A stretch of DNA of 16,449 nucleotides from CAZOKO01 sp964580455 (GCA_964580455.1 CAZOKO010000063.1:1-16449), one strand, 5' to 3'; numbered from the stretch's first letter, positions 1 through 8,404 are shown. Notes: generated by a model not told the origin, from the sequence alone. Numbers and translations are program-made.

Positions 1-352
1 GGTGATTCCCTACAGGATAACAATCTTGTTGAGTTATGTCAATAAGCATTTATTTGAAATATATATAGAAGAATAATAGCACTTGAATTGACCGAAAGTC
101 AAGTGTAGCGGTATTATTTAACGATGCATGAATAGTTTTTAATGGCCATCTGTTTTTGCCTAAAGATTTTTTTGTCTCTTTCGATAGGATATGCACAAAA
201 AGGTGATAGAATCTTATGCGAATTATATCCGGTTGTTAATCCAGGATAAGGCCGCTGCCCATAACCTATTTGACATATTAAAAAGATTAGATTACTATAT
301 TAAACAGAAAAGATTTACATCAAACGTTTACTTTGTTGCTTGTGAGAGGAAA
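1..352. other. Upstream non-coding / leader region
   Basis: No recognisable gene in this stretch. An open frame from ATG 191 runs into the amidase and would add 54 residues before its signal peptide, so this region is more likely leader than coding. A short inverted repeat CACTTGA (80-86) / TCAAGTG (99-105) encloses a 12-nt loop. Inside it, TTGAC (89-93) can also pair with GTCAA (98-102), giving two mutually exclusive hairpins. No convincing terminator or promoter was identified. Confidence 0.4.
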
Positions 353-1675
353 GTGGGAAAGAAATCTTTGACCTTCTTTTGGTTGATATTTGTTATACTC
401 TTTGTGTACGCTCCTTCTGTATATGCTCTACAAAAGGTTACCGAGGTGAGATACTGGAGTGCTCCCGACCACACCCGGATAGTTGTTGATAGTGATCAGC
501 CAATTTCTTATAAAACCCTGGAACTGAAAAATCCTTTAAGATTTGTGGTCAATATAAAAGGTGCAAAGGCCACCTTTCCCAGTCGGGAAATAGAAGTTGA
601 GGATTCTGTTGTTCATCGTATCAGAGTTGCTCAGTTTGACCGCAAGACACTGCGTTTGGTGATCGATCTTGTAAAGTCAGCTCAATCAAACGTTTTTACT
701 TTAAAAAAATATTTAGATAAGCCCTATCGATTAGTGGTGGATCTTCATAGAACAGATCTGGCTGAAAAGGAAAAGAAGGCACGGTTGGATCAAAAGGGGG
801 AAGAGTATAAAATCATAGTTATAGACCCTGGTCACGGAGGGGAGGACGGAGGAGCTGTTGGTTACAGGGGCACTCGCGAAAAAGATATTGTCTTATCCCT
901 GGCAAAAAAGTTGAAGAGCTTTATTAATAAGAAGAAAGGGTTTAAGGCTTTTTTAACCAGAAATGGTGATTACTTTGTTCCCCTGGAGAAGCGAGTAGAG
1001 ATAGCGCGAGATTATAGTGCGGATCTTTTTATCAGCCTGCACACGGATGCAAATTTTAGCAGAAGTGTAAGAGGGGCCTCGGTTTATTGTCTGTCTATTA
1101 AAGGGGCCAGTGATGAGGCAGCTAAACTGCTGGCAGAGAGAGAGAATGCTTCTGATTTTATTGGTGGGGTATCATATGCCAGTGATAAGGACCTGGATTC
1201 AATACTCATTGATCTGGTACAAACTCGAACGATTAATGATAGCCTCCGCTTTGGTGGAATGGTTTTAAACACAATGGGAACGGCACAAAAAATTAAGTTT
1301 AGTCAACCAAAGCAGGCCGGATTTGCAGTGCTTAAGGCAACTGAGATACCTTCCATCCTCATCGAGACAGGTTTTATCAGTAACCCTGATGATGAAAAGT
1401 TGCTTAGGAGCAAATCATTCCAGCAAAAGCTGGCACGTCATTTATCAACGGTTAGCTTTGACTTTGCAGGAATCCTAGCCAGAAGGGATGGAGTGGCAAT
1501 TGTGAGTAGCAGTGCCCATGGAGAGAAAAGAGAGGTACATCTGATTAAGCCAAATGAGACCCTCTGGCAAATAGCGAAGGAATATAATACTACGGTGGAT
1601 GAACTGATAAAATTAAATAAACTGAAGAAGTCGAATAAAATTAAAGTGGGAAAGAGACTCTTGATACCGCATTGA
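353..1675 (+). CDS. N-acetylmuramoyl-L-alanine amidase (AmiC-like; AMIN + Amidase_3 + LysM)
   Basis: Zinc peptidoglycan amidase that cleaves the MurNAc to L-Ala bond in the periplasm, usually during cell separation or wall remodelling. Numbering is from GTG 353 (440 aa). A Sec signal peptide with a lysine-rich n-region covers about 1-25. An AMIN domain (about 28-131) is the usual targeting module. The Amidase_3 catalytic domain (about 153-371) shows PGHGG with H161, E176 of TREKD, H230 of SLHTDAN, and the catalytic glutamate E338 of IETGFISNPDDEKLL. A single LysM domain (about 395-438, NETLWQIAKEYNTTVDELIKLN) binds glycan. An ATG at 191 in the same frame would give 494 aa, but it places 54 extra residues before the signal peptide. 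GTG 353 has a nearby but tight GAGAGG, so the start is uncertain. The gene is followed closely by the DUF151 gene, probably co-transcribed. Confidence 0.93.
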   Translation: MGKKSLTFFWLIFVILFVYAPSVYALQKVTEVRYWSAPDHTRIVVDSDQPISYKTLELKNPLRFVVNIKGAKATFPSREIEVEDSVVHRIRVAQFDRKTLRLVIDLVKSAQSNVFTLKKYLDKPYRLVVDLHRTDLAEKEKKARLDQKGEEYKIIVIDPGHGGEDGGAVGYRGTREKDIVLSLAKKLKSFINKKKGFKAFLTRNGDYFVPLEKRVEIARDYSADLFISLHTDANFSRSVRGASVYCLSIKGASDEAAKLLAERENASDFIGGVSYASDKDLDSILIDLVQTRTINDSLRFGGMVLNTMGTAQKIKFSQPKQAGFAVLKATEIPSILIETGFISNPDDEKLLRSKSFQQKLARHLSTVSFDFAGILARRDGVAIVSSSAHGEKREVHLIKPNETLWQIAKEYNTTVDELIKLNKLKKSNKIKVGKRLLIPH

Positions 1676-1708
1676 TAAATGATGCTAGAGAAAAGAGAGG
1701 CAGAAAAC

Positions 1709-2191
1709 ATGTTGATAGAAATGAAAGTAAAGAATCTGGCGTTTGATCTGTCGAAGAGTGGGGCGATGGTGTTTCTGGAGGAAATGAAGGGCAAACGCAC
1801 CTTGCCTATTTGGATTGGTATTTTCGAAGCCAATGCTATTGCCCTGGAACTGCGCAAAATTAGCACGGCCCGTCCTATGACACATGATTTGATCTTAAAT
1901 ATAATCAAGGGTCTTGAAGCAGAGGCAACTAAAATTGTGGTAACTGAATTAAAGGATAACACTTTTTATGCTACCATTCATATTAATACAAAGGAGGGAG
2001 AGATAGAGATAGACTCTCGTCCCAGTGATGCTATTGCAGTTGCTTTAAGGGTGGGTACTCCTATTTATGTAAACGAGGAAGTAATCAACCAGGCTGGCCA
2101 TTCTAAAGAAACCAAAGAAGACAATAAAACAGAGGAATTTATGGAATGGCTGGAAAAACTTGATCCTGATGATTTCAGGTATAAAATGTGA
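1709..2191 (+). CDS. Bifunctional nuclease family protein (BFN/DUF151)
   Basis: A DUF151 (PF02577) protein of about 160 residues. Members have reported RNase/DNase activity, but the cellular role in bacteria is poorly defined. The family signature is clear: MKVKNLAFDLSKSGAMVFL at the N-terminus, LPIWIGIFEANAIALEL, RPMTHDLI, and the conserved SRPSDAIAVALRVGTPIYVNEEV. The C-terminal tail EFMEWLEKLDPDDF is also typical. ATG 1709 is preferred over ATG 1679 because GAGAGG at 1695-1700 sits 8 nt upstream and the family normally begins M(I/L)EMKVK. It lies about 30 nt after the amidase stop, so the two are probably one transcript. No terminator is obvious after it. Confidence 0.9.
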   Translation: MLIEMKVKNLAFDLSKSGAMVFLEEMKGKRTLPIWIGIFEANAIALELRKISTARPMTHDLILNIIKGLEAEATKIVVTELKDNTFYATIHINTKEGEIEIDSRPSDAIAVALRVGTPIYVNEEVINQAGHSKETKEDNKTEEFMEWLEKLDPDDFRYKM

Positions 2192-2342
2192 TCGTTTCCA
2201 TCCCGCGTCTTCTTATCTAACATCTTTCTTTTCTATCAGCGCTGACAAAAGTGTTAATCTTCTTCTTTGGCAGATGCCCTTTTAGATTTCCTGTGTACTG
2301 GTAAACTTTTGACAATATGTATTTGCAAAACAGGAGTATGTT

Positions 2343-3812
2343 ATGGAAAGTCCCATAAAAACATTGCTTGTTTCATCAGAGGTTGCACCTTTTTCCAAAA
2401 CGGGAGGGTTGGCTGATGTGAGTGGTTCGTTGCCTGGTGCTCTTAAGAATTTGGGATGTGATATTAGGGTGACAACACCCCTCTATAAAATGGTAAGGGA
2501 ATCGGGATATACTGCAGAAAAAACACTAAAGGGTTTCAAAGTCAAAGTTGGTAAAGGTTTTAAAAGAGGTGACGTATCAGAATCTGTTTTAAATGGGCAG
2601 GTGAAGACTTATTTAATTGAGAAGGATCAATATTACAACCGTAAATATTTGTATGGCACCTCCAGGGGAGACTATTCTGATAATGCAACTCGATTCATCT
2701 TCTTTTCTCTGATGGTTTTTGAACTGTGTAAGGCAATAGGGTTTAAGCCTGATGTTATTCATTGCAACGATTGGCAGAGTGGTCTCATACCCGCCTATCT
2801 GCGGACAGTTTATCGAAATGATCCTTTCTTTAAACATACTGCTGTTCTCTTTACTATTCACAATCTGGCTTATCAAGGAAACTTTCCTGAGGAGGAATTA
2901 ACTTTAACGGGTCTTCCTCCGGAAGCATTTACCCCTGAGGGGATTGAATTCTGGGGGAAGGTGAGCTTTTTGAAAGCAGGGATTGTATACTCTGAGGTAA
3001 TCAACACGGTAAGTCAAGCATACAGCCGTGAAATCCAAACACCTGAGTACGGATGTGGGATGGAGGGGATTCTTGCATACAGGAAAGATGACCTTTTTGG
3101 CATTATTAATGGTGTGGACTATGAAATCTGGAGTCCTGAAAAAGACACCTTTATTGCAGCCAATTACAGCAAGGATAACCTTTCCGGCAAAATCAAGTGT
3201 AAAGCTGATCTCATTTCCCAGTTTGGTTTGCCTGAATCCTTAAATAACCGTCCTCTCCTGGGAATGATTTCAAGATTAGCTGATCAAAAAGGGTTTGACC
3301 TGCTAGCGGAAGTTGTGGAAGATTTGATGAATCTGGATGTGGGATTTATACTTCTTGGCACAGGTGAGCAGAAGTATCACGAACTCTTTTCAGATATTGC
3401 AAAGAAATATCCTCAAAAAGCGGGGATAAGGCTAAGTTATAATAATGCTCTTGCTCATAAAATTGAGGCTGGATGTGATATGTTTTTGATGCCTTCTAGA
3501 TATGAACCCTGTGGTTTGAATCAAATCTATAGCCTGAAATATGGAACTATTCCGGTGGTCAGGGCTACGGGAGGGCTGGATGATACTATCGAGGATTATA
3601 CGCTCTCTTCTGAGGTAGGTAATGGTTTCAAATTTACTGATTATTCACCACATGAATTCCTGGATAAAATCAAAGAAGCGTTAAAAGTCTATGAAAATAA
3701 GGATGCCTGGCTTAAACTGGTTAGAAAGGTGATGTCGTTAGACTTTAGCTGGGAAAATTCTGCCAGGCAATACACAGACTTATACCAGAGAGCCATGGGT
3801 AAACCCCGCTAG
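2343..3812 (+). CDS. glgA: Glycogen synthase (ADP-glucose type, GT5)
   Basis: Transfers glucose from ADP-glucose to the non-reducing end of an alpha-1,4-glucan, the elongation step of glycogen synthesis in the cytoplasm. At 489 aa it has the usual family length. The N-terminal GT5 domain carries the ADP-glucose-binding KTGGLADV motif at residues 19-26, then HCNDWQSGLIPAYL and FTIHNLAYQG. The C-terminal half has INGVDYEIWSP, the SRLADQKGFDLL region, and PSRYEPCGLNQIYSLKYGTIPVVRATGGLDDT split over the catalytic E-x7-E segment. AGGAG at 2332-2336 lies 6 nt before ATG 2343, fixing the start. glgC follows 0.5 kb downstream, after a receiver gene with its own promoter, so the locus makes both enzymes of the ADP-glucose route. 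No branching enzyme or phosphorylase is in the window. Confidence 0.97.
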   Translation: MESPIKTLLVSSEVAPFSKTGGLADVSGSLPGALKNLGCDIRVTTPLYKMVRESGYTAEKTLKGFKVKVGKGFKRGDVSESVLNGQVKTYLIEKDQYYNRKYLYGTSRGDYSDNATRFIFFSLMVFELCKAIGFKPDVIHCNDWQSGLIPAYLRTVYRNDPFFKHTAVLFTIHNLAYQGNFPEEELTLTGLPPEAFTPEGIEFWGKVSFLKAGIVYSEVINTVSQAYSREIQTPEYGCGMEGILAYRKDDLFGIINGVDYEIWSPEKDTFIAANYSKDNLSGKIKCKADLISQFGLPESLNNRPLLGMISRLADQKGFDLLAEVVEDLMNLDVGFILLGTGEQKYHELFSDIAKKYPQKAGIRLSYNNALAHKIEAGCDMFLMPSRYEPCGLNQIYSLKYGTIPVVRATGGLDDTIEDYTLSSEVGNGFKFTDYSPHEFLDKIKEALKVYENKDAWLKLVRKVMSLDFSWENSARQYTDLYQRAMGKPR

Positions 3813-3856
3813 AAAGTGCAAGGCATGCCACGTTAGATATTTGCTAAAAAGACTCC

Positions 3857-3885
3857 TTGATTTAGTATTTCAATTGTTGTATAAA
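3857..3885 (+). promoter_or_regulatory. Predicted sigma70-type promoter for receiver-glgC operon
   Basis: TTGATT (3857-3862), a 17-nt spacer and TATAAA (3880-3885) match the -35/-10 consensus well. It lies about 110 nt upstream of the receiver ATG in an otherwise unassigned gap after glgA. This is a prediction from hexamer match and spacing only. Confidence 0.5.
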
Positions 3886-3895
3886 ATTTTATACA
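3878..3895. promoter_or_regulatory. Perfect 18-bp palindrome, possible operator
   Basis: TGTATAAAATTTTATACA is a perfect dyad that covers the predicted -10 hexamer of the receiver-glgC promoter. A symmetric site in this position would suit a dimeric repressor. The protein is unknown, and AT-rich palindromes can also arise by chance. Confidence 0.4.
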
Positions 3896-3994
3896 GTTTA
3901 GTTTCTAAGATGAGCTGTTTTACTATAAAGTCGATTCCTGACAGGTAATTGAGATTTCAAAAGAGAAAAGACAACTTAAATAAGGAGTTGGGGT

Positions 3995-4357
3995 ATGGCA
4001 ACTCTACTTGTTGTTGATGATGAAGAACATCAAAGGATGCTTTACCAGGAAGAATTGGGTGAGGAAGGATATCAGGTTATTCTGGCTCGTAATGGAAAGG
4101 AAGCATTAGATAAGGTATTGGAGATATCACCTGATTTGATTGTACTGGATATACGGATGCCAGTTATGGATGGCCTGGAAGCTTTAGGAAGGATCGTAGG
4201 CAAAGAGAGGAATATCCCGGTTGTCATTCATAGTGCATATTCAAGTTATAAGGATGATTTCATGAGCTGGACAGCAGACGATTTTGTGGTGAAATCTGCG
4301 GATTTGACAGAGTTGAAAAAGAAAATTAGAGAACTCTTGGAGAGAAAGAAGGCTTAA
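3995..4357 (+). CDS. Stand-alone response regulator receiver protein
   Basis: A single CheY-like receiver domain of 120 aa with no output domain. The acidic pocket is D8-D9, the phospho-acceptor is D52 in LIVLDIRMPVMDG, the switch serine is S80 (HSAYSSY) and the conserved lysine is K100. K100 is followed by Ser (VVKSADLTELKKKI) instead of the common Lys-Pro, a variant I believe recurs in stand-alone receivers. AAGGAG at 3982-3987 sits 7 nt before the ATG. It is only 3 nt from glgC, so the two are translated from one message. No histidine kinase is nearby, so the input signal is unknown. A link to glycogen synthesis is inferred from position only. Confidence 0.92.
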   Translation: MATLLVVDDEEHQRMLYQEELGEEGYQVILARNGKEALDKVLEISPDLIVLDIRMPVMDGLEALGRIVGKERNIPVVIHSAYSSYKDDFMSWTADDFVVKSADLTELKKKIRELLERKKA

Positions 4358-4360
4358 AAG

Positions 4361-5566
4361 GTGAAAAAGGTACTTGCTTTCATTCTGGCGGGAGGAAAAG
4401 GTGAGCGTCTCTATCCTTTAACCAGAGATAGAACAAAACCAGCAGTACCGTTTGGTGCTATCTATCGAATTATAGACTTTACCCTCAGCAATTGTATCAA
4501 CTCCAACCTTAGAAAAATCTATATTCTTTCTCAGTATAAATCCCTTTCCTTGAACAGGCATGTCCAGTTGGGGTGGAATATCTTAAGCAGTACCCTTGGT
4601 GAATTTATTACTGTTGTCCCTGCACAGCAGAGAATAGACGAACACTGGTATAAGGGGACAGCTGATGCGATTTACCAGAATATTTATCTATTACAGAAAG
4701 AACAGCCTGATTTATTGCTTATACTTTCTGGAGACCATGTTTATAAGATGGATTACAGGAAGATGATCGATTTTCATCTGGAAAAAGGTGCAGATGTAAC
4801 AGTTTCTGCTGTAGAAATAGATAAAGGCCTATCGCAGGAGTTTGGAGTTATTGAAATTGATAGTGATTTTAAAATAACGGGATTTGATGAAAAGCCGGAT
4901 TGTCCTAAGACACTACCCGGGAAACCGGATAAAATCCTTGCGTCTATGGGAATCTATGTTTTTAGTACGGAGATCATGGTAAGGAAGCTGATCGAAGATG
5001 CCAAGAAAGATACTGCACACGATTTTGGAAAGAATATCATTCCTGCTATGGTTAATAAGAATCAGGTGTTTTGCTATAACTTTATTGATGAAAAAGGAGA
5101 GGCTTGCTATTGGCGGGATGTTGGAGCCATGGAAGCTTATTTTGAATCCAATATGGACCTGATCTCTATTTCACCTTTATTGAATCTTTATGACCCTGAT
5201 TGGCCTATGCACACTTATCACGCTCCCTTTCCTCCTGCTAAAAGCGTATTTGACGATGGGGCAGGCCGAAAGGGGTTTGCTTTGGAATCTATCATTTCAG
5301 GTGGATGTATTTTAAGTGGTGGAGAAGTCAGAAGGTCGCTTTTATCTCCTGATGTCAGGATCGATAGCTATGCTCAGGTAGAGGATTCTATCCTGCTGGA
5401 AGGGACGCGAGTGGGAGAACGCGCGAAGATTAAGAGAGCCATTATTGATAAGGAATCGGAAATTTCTCCTGGGATGCAGATTGGCTATGATCCAGAAGAA
5501 GATAAGAAATTTACGGTAACCGAATCAGGCATTGTGGTAGTGCCGAAAGGTTTTAGGGCGAGGTAA
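4361..5566 (+). CDS. glgC: Glucose-1-phosphate adenylyltransferase (ADP-glucose pyrophosphorylase)
   Basis: Makes ADP-glucose from ATP and glucose-1-phosphate, the committed and usually allosterically controlled step of bacterial glycogen synthesis. It supplies the substrate of the upstream GlgA. The 401-aa length is normal. The nucleotidyltransferase domain shows AGGKGERLYPLTRDRTKPAVPFG split across the first 30 residues, then DFTLSNCINSNLRKIYILSQYKS, GTADAIYQN and LSGDHVYKMDY. The C-terminal part has the left-handed beta-helix type repeats (SLLSPDVRIDSYAQVEDSIL). The start is GTG 4361, with AAGAAGG (4346-4352) about 8 nt upstream. It begins 3 nt after the receiver gene and ends 6 nt before the next gene, so the three form a tight operon. 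Confidence 0.97.
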   Translation: MKKVLAFILAGGKGERLYPLTRDRTKPAVPFGAIYRIIDFTLSNCINSNLRKIYILSQYKSLSLNRHVQLGWNILSSTLGEFITVVPAQQRIDEHWYKGTADAIYQNIYLLQKEQPDLLLILSGDHVYKMDYRKMIDFHLEKGADVTVSAVEIDKGLSQEFGVIEIDSDFKITGFDEKPDCPKTLPGKPDKILASMGIYVFSTEIMVRKLIEDAKKDTAHDFGKNIIPAMVNKNQVFCYNFIDEKGEACYWRDVGAMEAYFESNMDLISISPLLNLYDPDWPMHTYHAPFPPAKSVFDDGAGRKGFALESIISGGCILSGGEVRRSLLSPDVRIDSYAQVEDSILLEGTRVGERAKIKRAIIDKESEISPGMQIGYDPEEDKKFTVTESGIVVVPKGFRAR

Positions 5567-5572
5567 TATGAA

Positions 5573-6514
5573 ATGAGATTTAAGGGGAGTTGTTTTAGAA
5601 CGACATTCATTATATGGGTAGTGGTGATAGTTCTGTTTGCCACTTCCAGCGCAAGCGCCAGTCCTCTCTATGGTGGTTACAACGGGAATAGTAAGGTTTG
5701 GGCTGAATACTACTATGAGGAACCCAGAATCGGGTTTTCATTGAGGTTCTCAATGGGAGCAGACACAGATTTTAACTGGTGGGTTAGGGTTGGTCTTTCC
5801 TTTATTCCCTATATTAACAATGTAGGATTGAGTTATGAATCTGATAACATTTTATCTTTAAATATTGCCACAATTTTACCATGGCCGGTTTCTCTCGGTA
5901 TTGATACTAATAGGCTGTGGTGGTATGTAATAAATGTGTTATTTGGGGTTGTGGGAAGAGATAGCAATGCTAATATGTGGGGTGAAACCTGGTGGCTTTT
6001 CCCTGGTTTATATGCATTCGGTGTGGACAACAATGATAATCATTGGCAATGTTTAAAGTTATTCTCTGTGCTGGTTGGTATGGGAGAAGAGCTTTTTGAA
6101 GAAAATGAAATCTCTTTCAACCAGAAGAATTCTGTAAAGTTTGAGGAAGAGATGAGGTCTTTAGAAGTTTATTTTAAAGAGGGGTGTGGTCCTGAAATCA
6201 GCGCGCTGCTCGTAGAAAGACTGGCAGATGATGAGATTATAGAGAATATGAGAAGTCTCTCGGAGGCATTGAATGACAGGATGGCGTTGCTTCCTTTAAC
6301 AACTTTTTCCATTAATGAAAACGGTGAGAGTATTACCCCCTTTGATTCTTTGAATGTAACACCACCTGAACTTAATGCACTCCTTTCTTATGTTGAGGAA
6401 AAGGTTTTTACTGACGAGGTAATAGATGAGATAGATGTTCTCCTGGATTCCTTTGCCAAAGATATCCAACCCCATTTAAAAGCGGTTGAAAAAATGGTTG
6501 TCACTCCTCCTTAA
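5573..6514 (+). CDS. Unknown exported protein with Trp-rich N-terminal half
   Basis: I do not recognise a family. A clear Sec signal peptide (VVVIVLFATSSASAS, cleavage near residue 30) directs it out of the cytoplasm. The first half (about 31-165) is aromatic and probably beta-rich. It contains four copies of a motif G-x-D-[TSN]-[DN]-x(1-3)-W at G62, G109, G128 and G150 (ADTDFNWW, IDTNRLWW, RDSNANMW, VDNNDNHW). The second half (about 170-313) is acidic and predicted helical, with no membrane segment visible, and ends KMVVTPP. The start is fixed by GGCGAGG (5557-5563), 9 nt before ATG 5573, directly after the glgC stop, so it is probably the last gene of the receiver-glgC operon. A role in glycogen metabolism is unlikely given its export; the linkage may be only transcriptional. 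Confidence 0.8.
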   Translation: MRFKGSCFRTTFIIWVVVIVLFATSSASASPLYGGYNGNSKVWAEYYYEEPRIGFSLRFSMGADTDFNWWVRVGLSFIPYINNVGLSYESDNILSLNIATILPWPVSLGIDTNRLWWYVINVLFGVVGRDSNANMWGETWWLFPGLYAFGVDNNDNHWQCLKLFSVLVGMGEELFEENEISFNQKNSVKFEEEMRSLEVYFKEGCGPEISALLVERLADDEIIENMRSLSEALNDRMALLPLTTFSINENGESITPFDSLNVTPPELNALLSYVEEKVFTDEVIDEIDVLLDSFAKDIQPHLKAVEKMVVTPP

Positions 6515-6553
6515 TATTTGCTGCAGTTTCTCAAGCTTCTTTTGCATGATAGC

Positions 6554-7474
6554 TCACCTTATGCGAAGCATCTTTTCAACTGATTTTCTTGCAGCATCTC
6601 TAAATTTATCTGGTACTCTTACCTGAAAAGACATTTCCTGAAGAGATCTGAGAATATTTTCAAGTCTTATTAATTTCATGTCAGGGCAAATAGCCTGTTC
6701 ACTTGCAGGGATGAATCTTTTGGAGGGATTCTCCTCTCTCAATCTGTACATCATGCCTATCTCGGTACCTATAATAAATTCTTCCGCAGAACTTTTTTTT
6801 GCGTATTTCATCATCCCGCCGGTGCCAAGGACCTCATCGGCTAATGCTACTACCTCTGGGCTGCACTCCGGATGAACTAAAACTTTTGCCCCAGGATATT
6901 CCTCCTTCAATTTTAAAATATCTTTTGCAGTAATGCGCTGGTGAGATGGACAGTAACCGGGCCAGAGAATTATTTCTCTACCGCTTTTAGTGGCAGCGTA
7001 AGAACCGAGACACTTATCTGGCACAAAGATGATGGGTTTGCCTTCTGGTATGGTTGAAACTACCTTGAGTGCATTGCTGGAAGTGCAGCAGATGTCGCTT
7101 TCAGCCTTTACTGCTACTGTGGAGTTGATGTAGCAGACTACAGCGGCTTCAGGAAATTCTCTCTTTTTTTCTCTAAGGGCTTCTGCCGTTACCATGTTAG
7201 CCATAAGGCACCCGGCATTCCTGTCTGGAAGCAGGACGACCTTATCAGGACAAAGGAGTGAGGCGCTCTCTGCCATGAAATGAACTCCACAGAAAACAAT
7301 AACTCTGGCATCTGTCTGTGAAGCCTTCTGGCTCAGGTCAAGCGAATCACCAACGAAATCAGCTATGTCCTGCACCTCTCCTAATTGGTAATTGTGAGCT
7401 AAAATAATAGCCTCTCTTTGTTTCTTTAATATTTGTATTTTTTCTATAATTTCATCAGACTCTTTGTTATACAT
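6554..7474 (-). CDS. nadA: Quinolinate synthase
   Basis: Condenses iminoaspartate with dihydroxyacetone phosphate to quinolinate in de novo NAD synthesis, using an oxygen-sensitive [4Fe-4S] cluster. The 306-aa length fits the compact NadA form. Visible motifs are LAHNYQ (25-30), FCGVHFMAE (61-69), CYINSTVAVKAESDICCTSSNA split near 114-135, WPGYCPSH (171-178) and GTEIGMMYRL (236-245). Three cysteines match the cluster ligands of characterised NadA: C89 (NAGCLMANM), C204 (HPECSPEV) and C263 (ICPDMK). No nadB or nadC is adjacent; it is a lone minus-strand gene, convergent with the exported protein gene (39 nt gap) and divergent from the TPR gene. GGGAG lies about 12 nt before the ATG, somewhat far. 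Confidence 0.97.
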   Translation of the reverse strand: MYNKESDEIIEKIQILKKQREAIILAHNYQLGEVQDIADFVGDSLDLSQKASQTDARVIVFCGVHFMAESASLLCPDKVVLLPDRNAGCLMANMVTAEALREKKREFPEAAVVCYINSTVAVKAESDICCTSSNALKVVSTIPEGKPIIFVPDKCLGSYAATKSGREIILWPGYCPSHQRITAKDILKLKEEYPGAKVLVHPECSPEVVALADEVLGTGGMMKYAKKSSAEEFIIGTEIGMMYRLREENPSKRFIPASEQAICPDMKLIRLENILRSLQEMSFQVRVPDKFRDAARKSVEKMLRIR

Positions 7475-7714
7475 TGTTTATTATTTCTCCCTGGAGTTAT
7501 TGAGTGACTGTTCAGTAATTTGCAAAAAATTAACATTATTGATTGAGATGTGCAACTGCTTTTTATGAAGGTGTCATCCATTAATGTGGTAAGTATACAA
7601 AAGGATGGGCCATTTATAAAAAGCTTGATAACAGAGAATAGCCATGCTAGATTTGAGAAAATCTGGAGAGATTGTAGATGGTGTGGTGGTTTCCTTATCT
7701 ATGTTACAATAATT

Positions 7715-7736
7715 TGTCATTGCGGGCGGTAGCGAA
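7715..7736. repeat. Fragment of a common GC-rich dispersed repeat
   Basis: TGTCATTGCGGGCGGTAGCG resembles the widespread bacterial intergenic element of the type GTCATTGCGAGCGNAGCGAAGC. It is only a fragment and stops 8 nt before the start codon of the TPR gene at 7745. The rest of the 7475-7744 gap shows nothing assignable; a 60-codon open frame there is probably chance. Confidence 0.4.
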
Positions 7737-7744
7737 ATAATAAT

Positions 7745-8329
7745 ATGAAGACATTAATTGCATTTCATCTGTTGATAAGTATATTCCTGGGCTGCCTTTT
7801 CCCCCTGTCAGTAAATGCTCAGGAAGAGACAATCTTACATGAGATAGACCTTCTTACTGAAGAAGAACAGTTGGTAGCCTACCAGATGTTGGTGGATAAC
7901 AATCCTCAGAATTCCAGGTTTCAGAACAGCCTTGGATTTTGTTACTATCGAATGAAAGACTATGATAAGGCTGAACAGCATTATACCAGAGCTTTAACCC
8001 TGGACCCTGCCTATTCCGTTGCTTACAATAACCTTGGCGTGATATGCCTTAAAAAGGAGCAGAGTGATATTTCGAAGAGCTATTTTGAAAAAGCTCTGCG
8101 GTACGATTCCTGTAATGTGAAGGCGATGTATAACCTTGGTGTGGCTCATTTCAGAAAGGGGGATTATTTTAAAGCGCTTCGTTGCTATATTAAGGCTAAA
8201 AAAATGGATATTACTTATGTAAAAGAGCGGGGTGATTCTGAGAAAGCGGAAAAGGAAGTTGATGAGGCACTTAAGAAAGATCCAAAAAACAAAATTTTGA
8301 ATAAGGTAAGCTCACATTTAAATAATTAA
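7745..8329 (+). CDS. Exported TPR protein
   Basis: A 194-aa periplasmic tetratricopeptide-repeat protein. The N-terminus is a Sec signal peptide (LLISIFLGCLFPLSVNAQ) with likely signal peptidase I cleavage after VNA at about 25. Three TPR units follow at about 55-88 (NSLGFCYYRMKDYDKAEQHY), 90-122 (AYNNLGVICLKKEQSDISKS) and 124-156 (AMYNLGVAHFRKGDYFKALR), each with the usual G/Y-A-P pattern. The remainder is a charged helix. TPRs are protein-binding scaffolds, so no catalytic role is expected and the partner cannot be named. No good ribosome binding site is visible; the upstream bases are a repeat fragment plus AAATAATAAT. It is divergent from nadA and followed by a promoter for the next gene, so it seems to be transcribed alone. 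Confidence 0.85.
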   Translation: MKTLIAFHLLISIFLGCLFPLSVNAQEETILHEIDLLTEEEQLVAYQMLVDNNPQNSRFQNSLGFCYYRMKDYDKAEQHYTRALTLDPAYSVAYNNLGVICLKKEQSDISKSYFEKALRYDSCNVKAMYNLGVAHFRKGDYFKALRCYIKAKKMDITYVKERGDSEKAEKEVDEALKKDPKNKILNKVSSHLNN

Positions 8330-8404
8330 TTACATAAAAAGAACATAACGGATATCTGTTTTACCAAATATTTATAATTTTCCATAAATTTCTGATATTT
8401 TTTC

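Noticed and set aside
2309..2336. TTGACA at 2309 as the glgA promoter
   Set aside because: No -10-like hexamer 16-18 nt downstream; that position is the ribosome binding site.
7550..7732. 60-codon plus-strand open frame in the nadA-TPR gap
   Set aside because: No ribosome binding site, no recognisable domain, and its end reads through a dispersed-repeat fragment; more likely chance.
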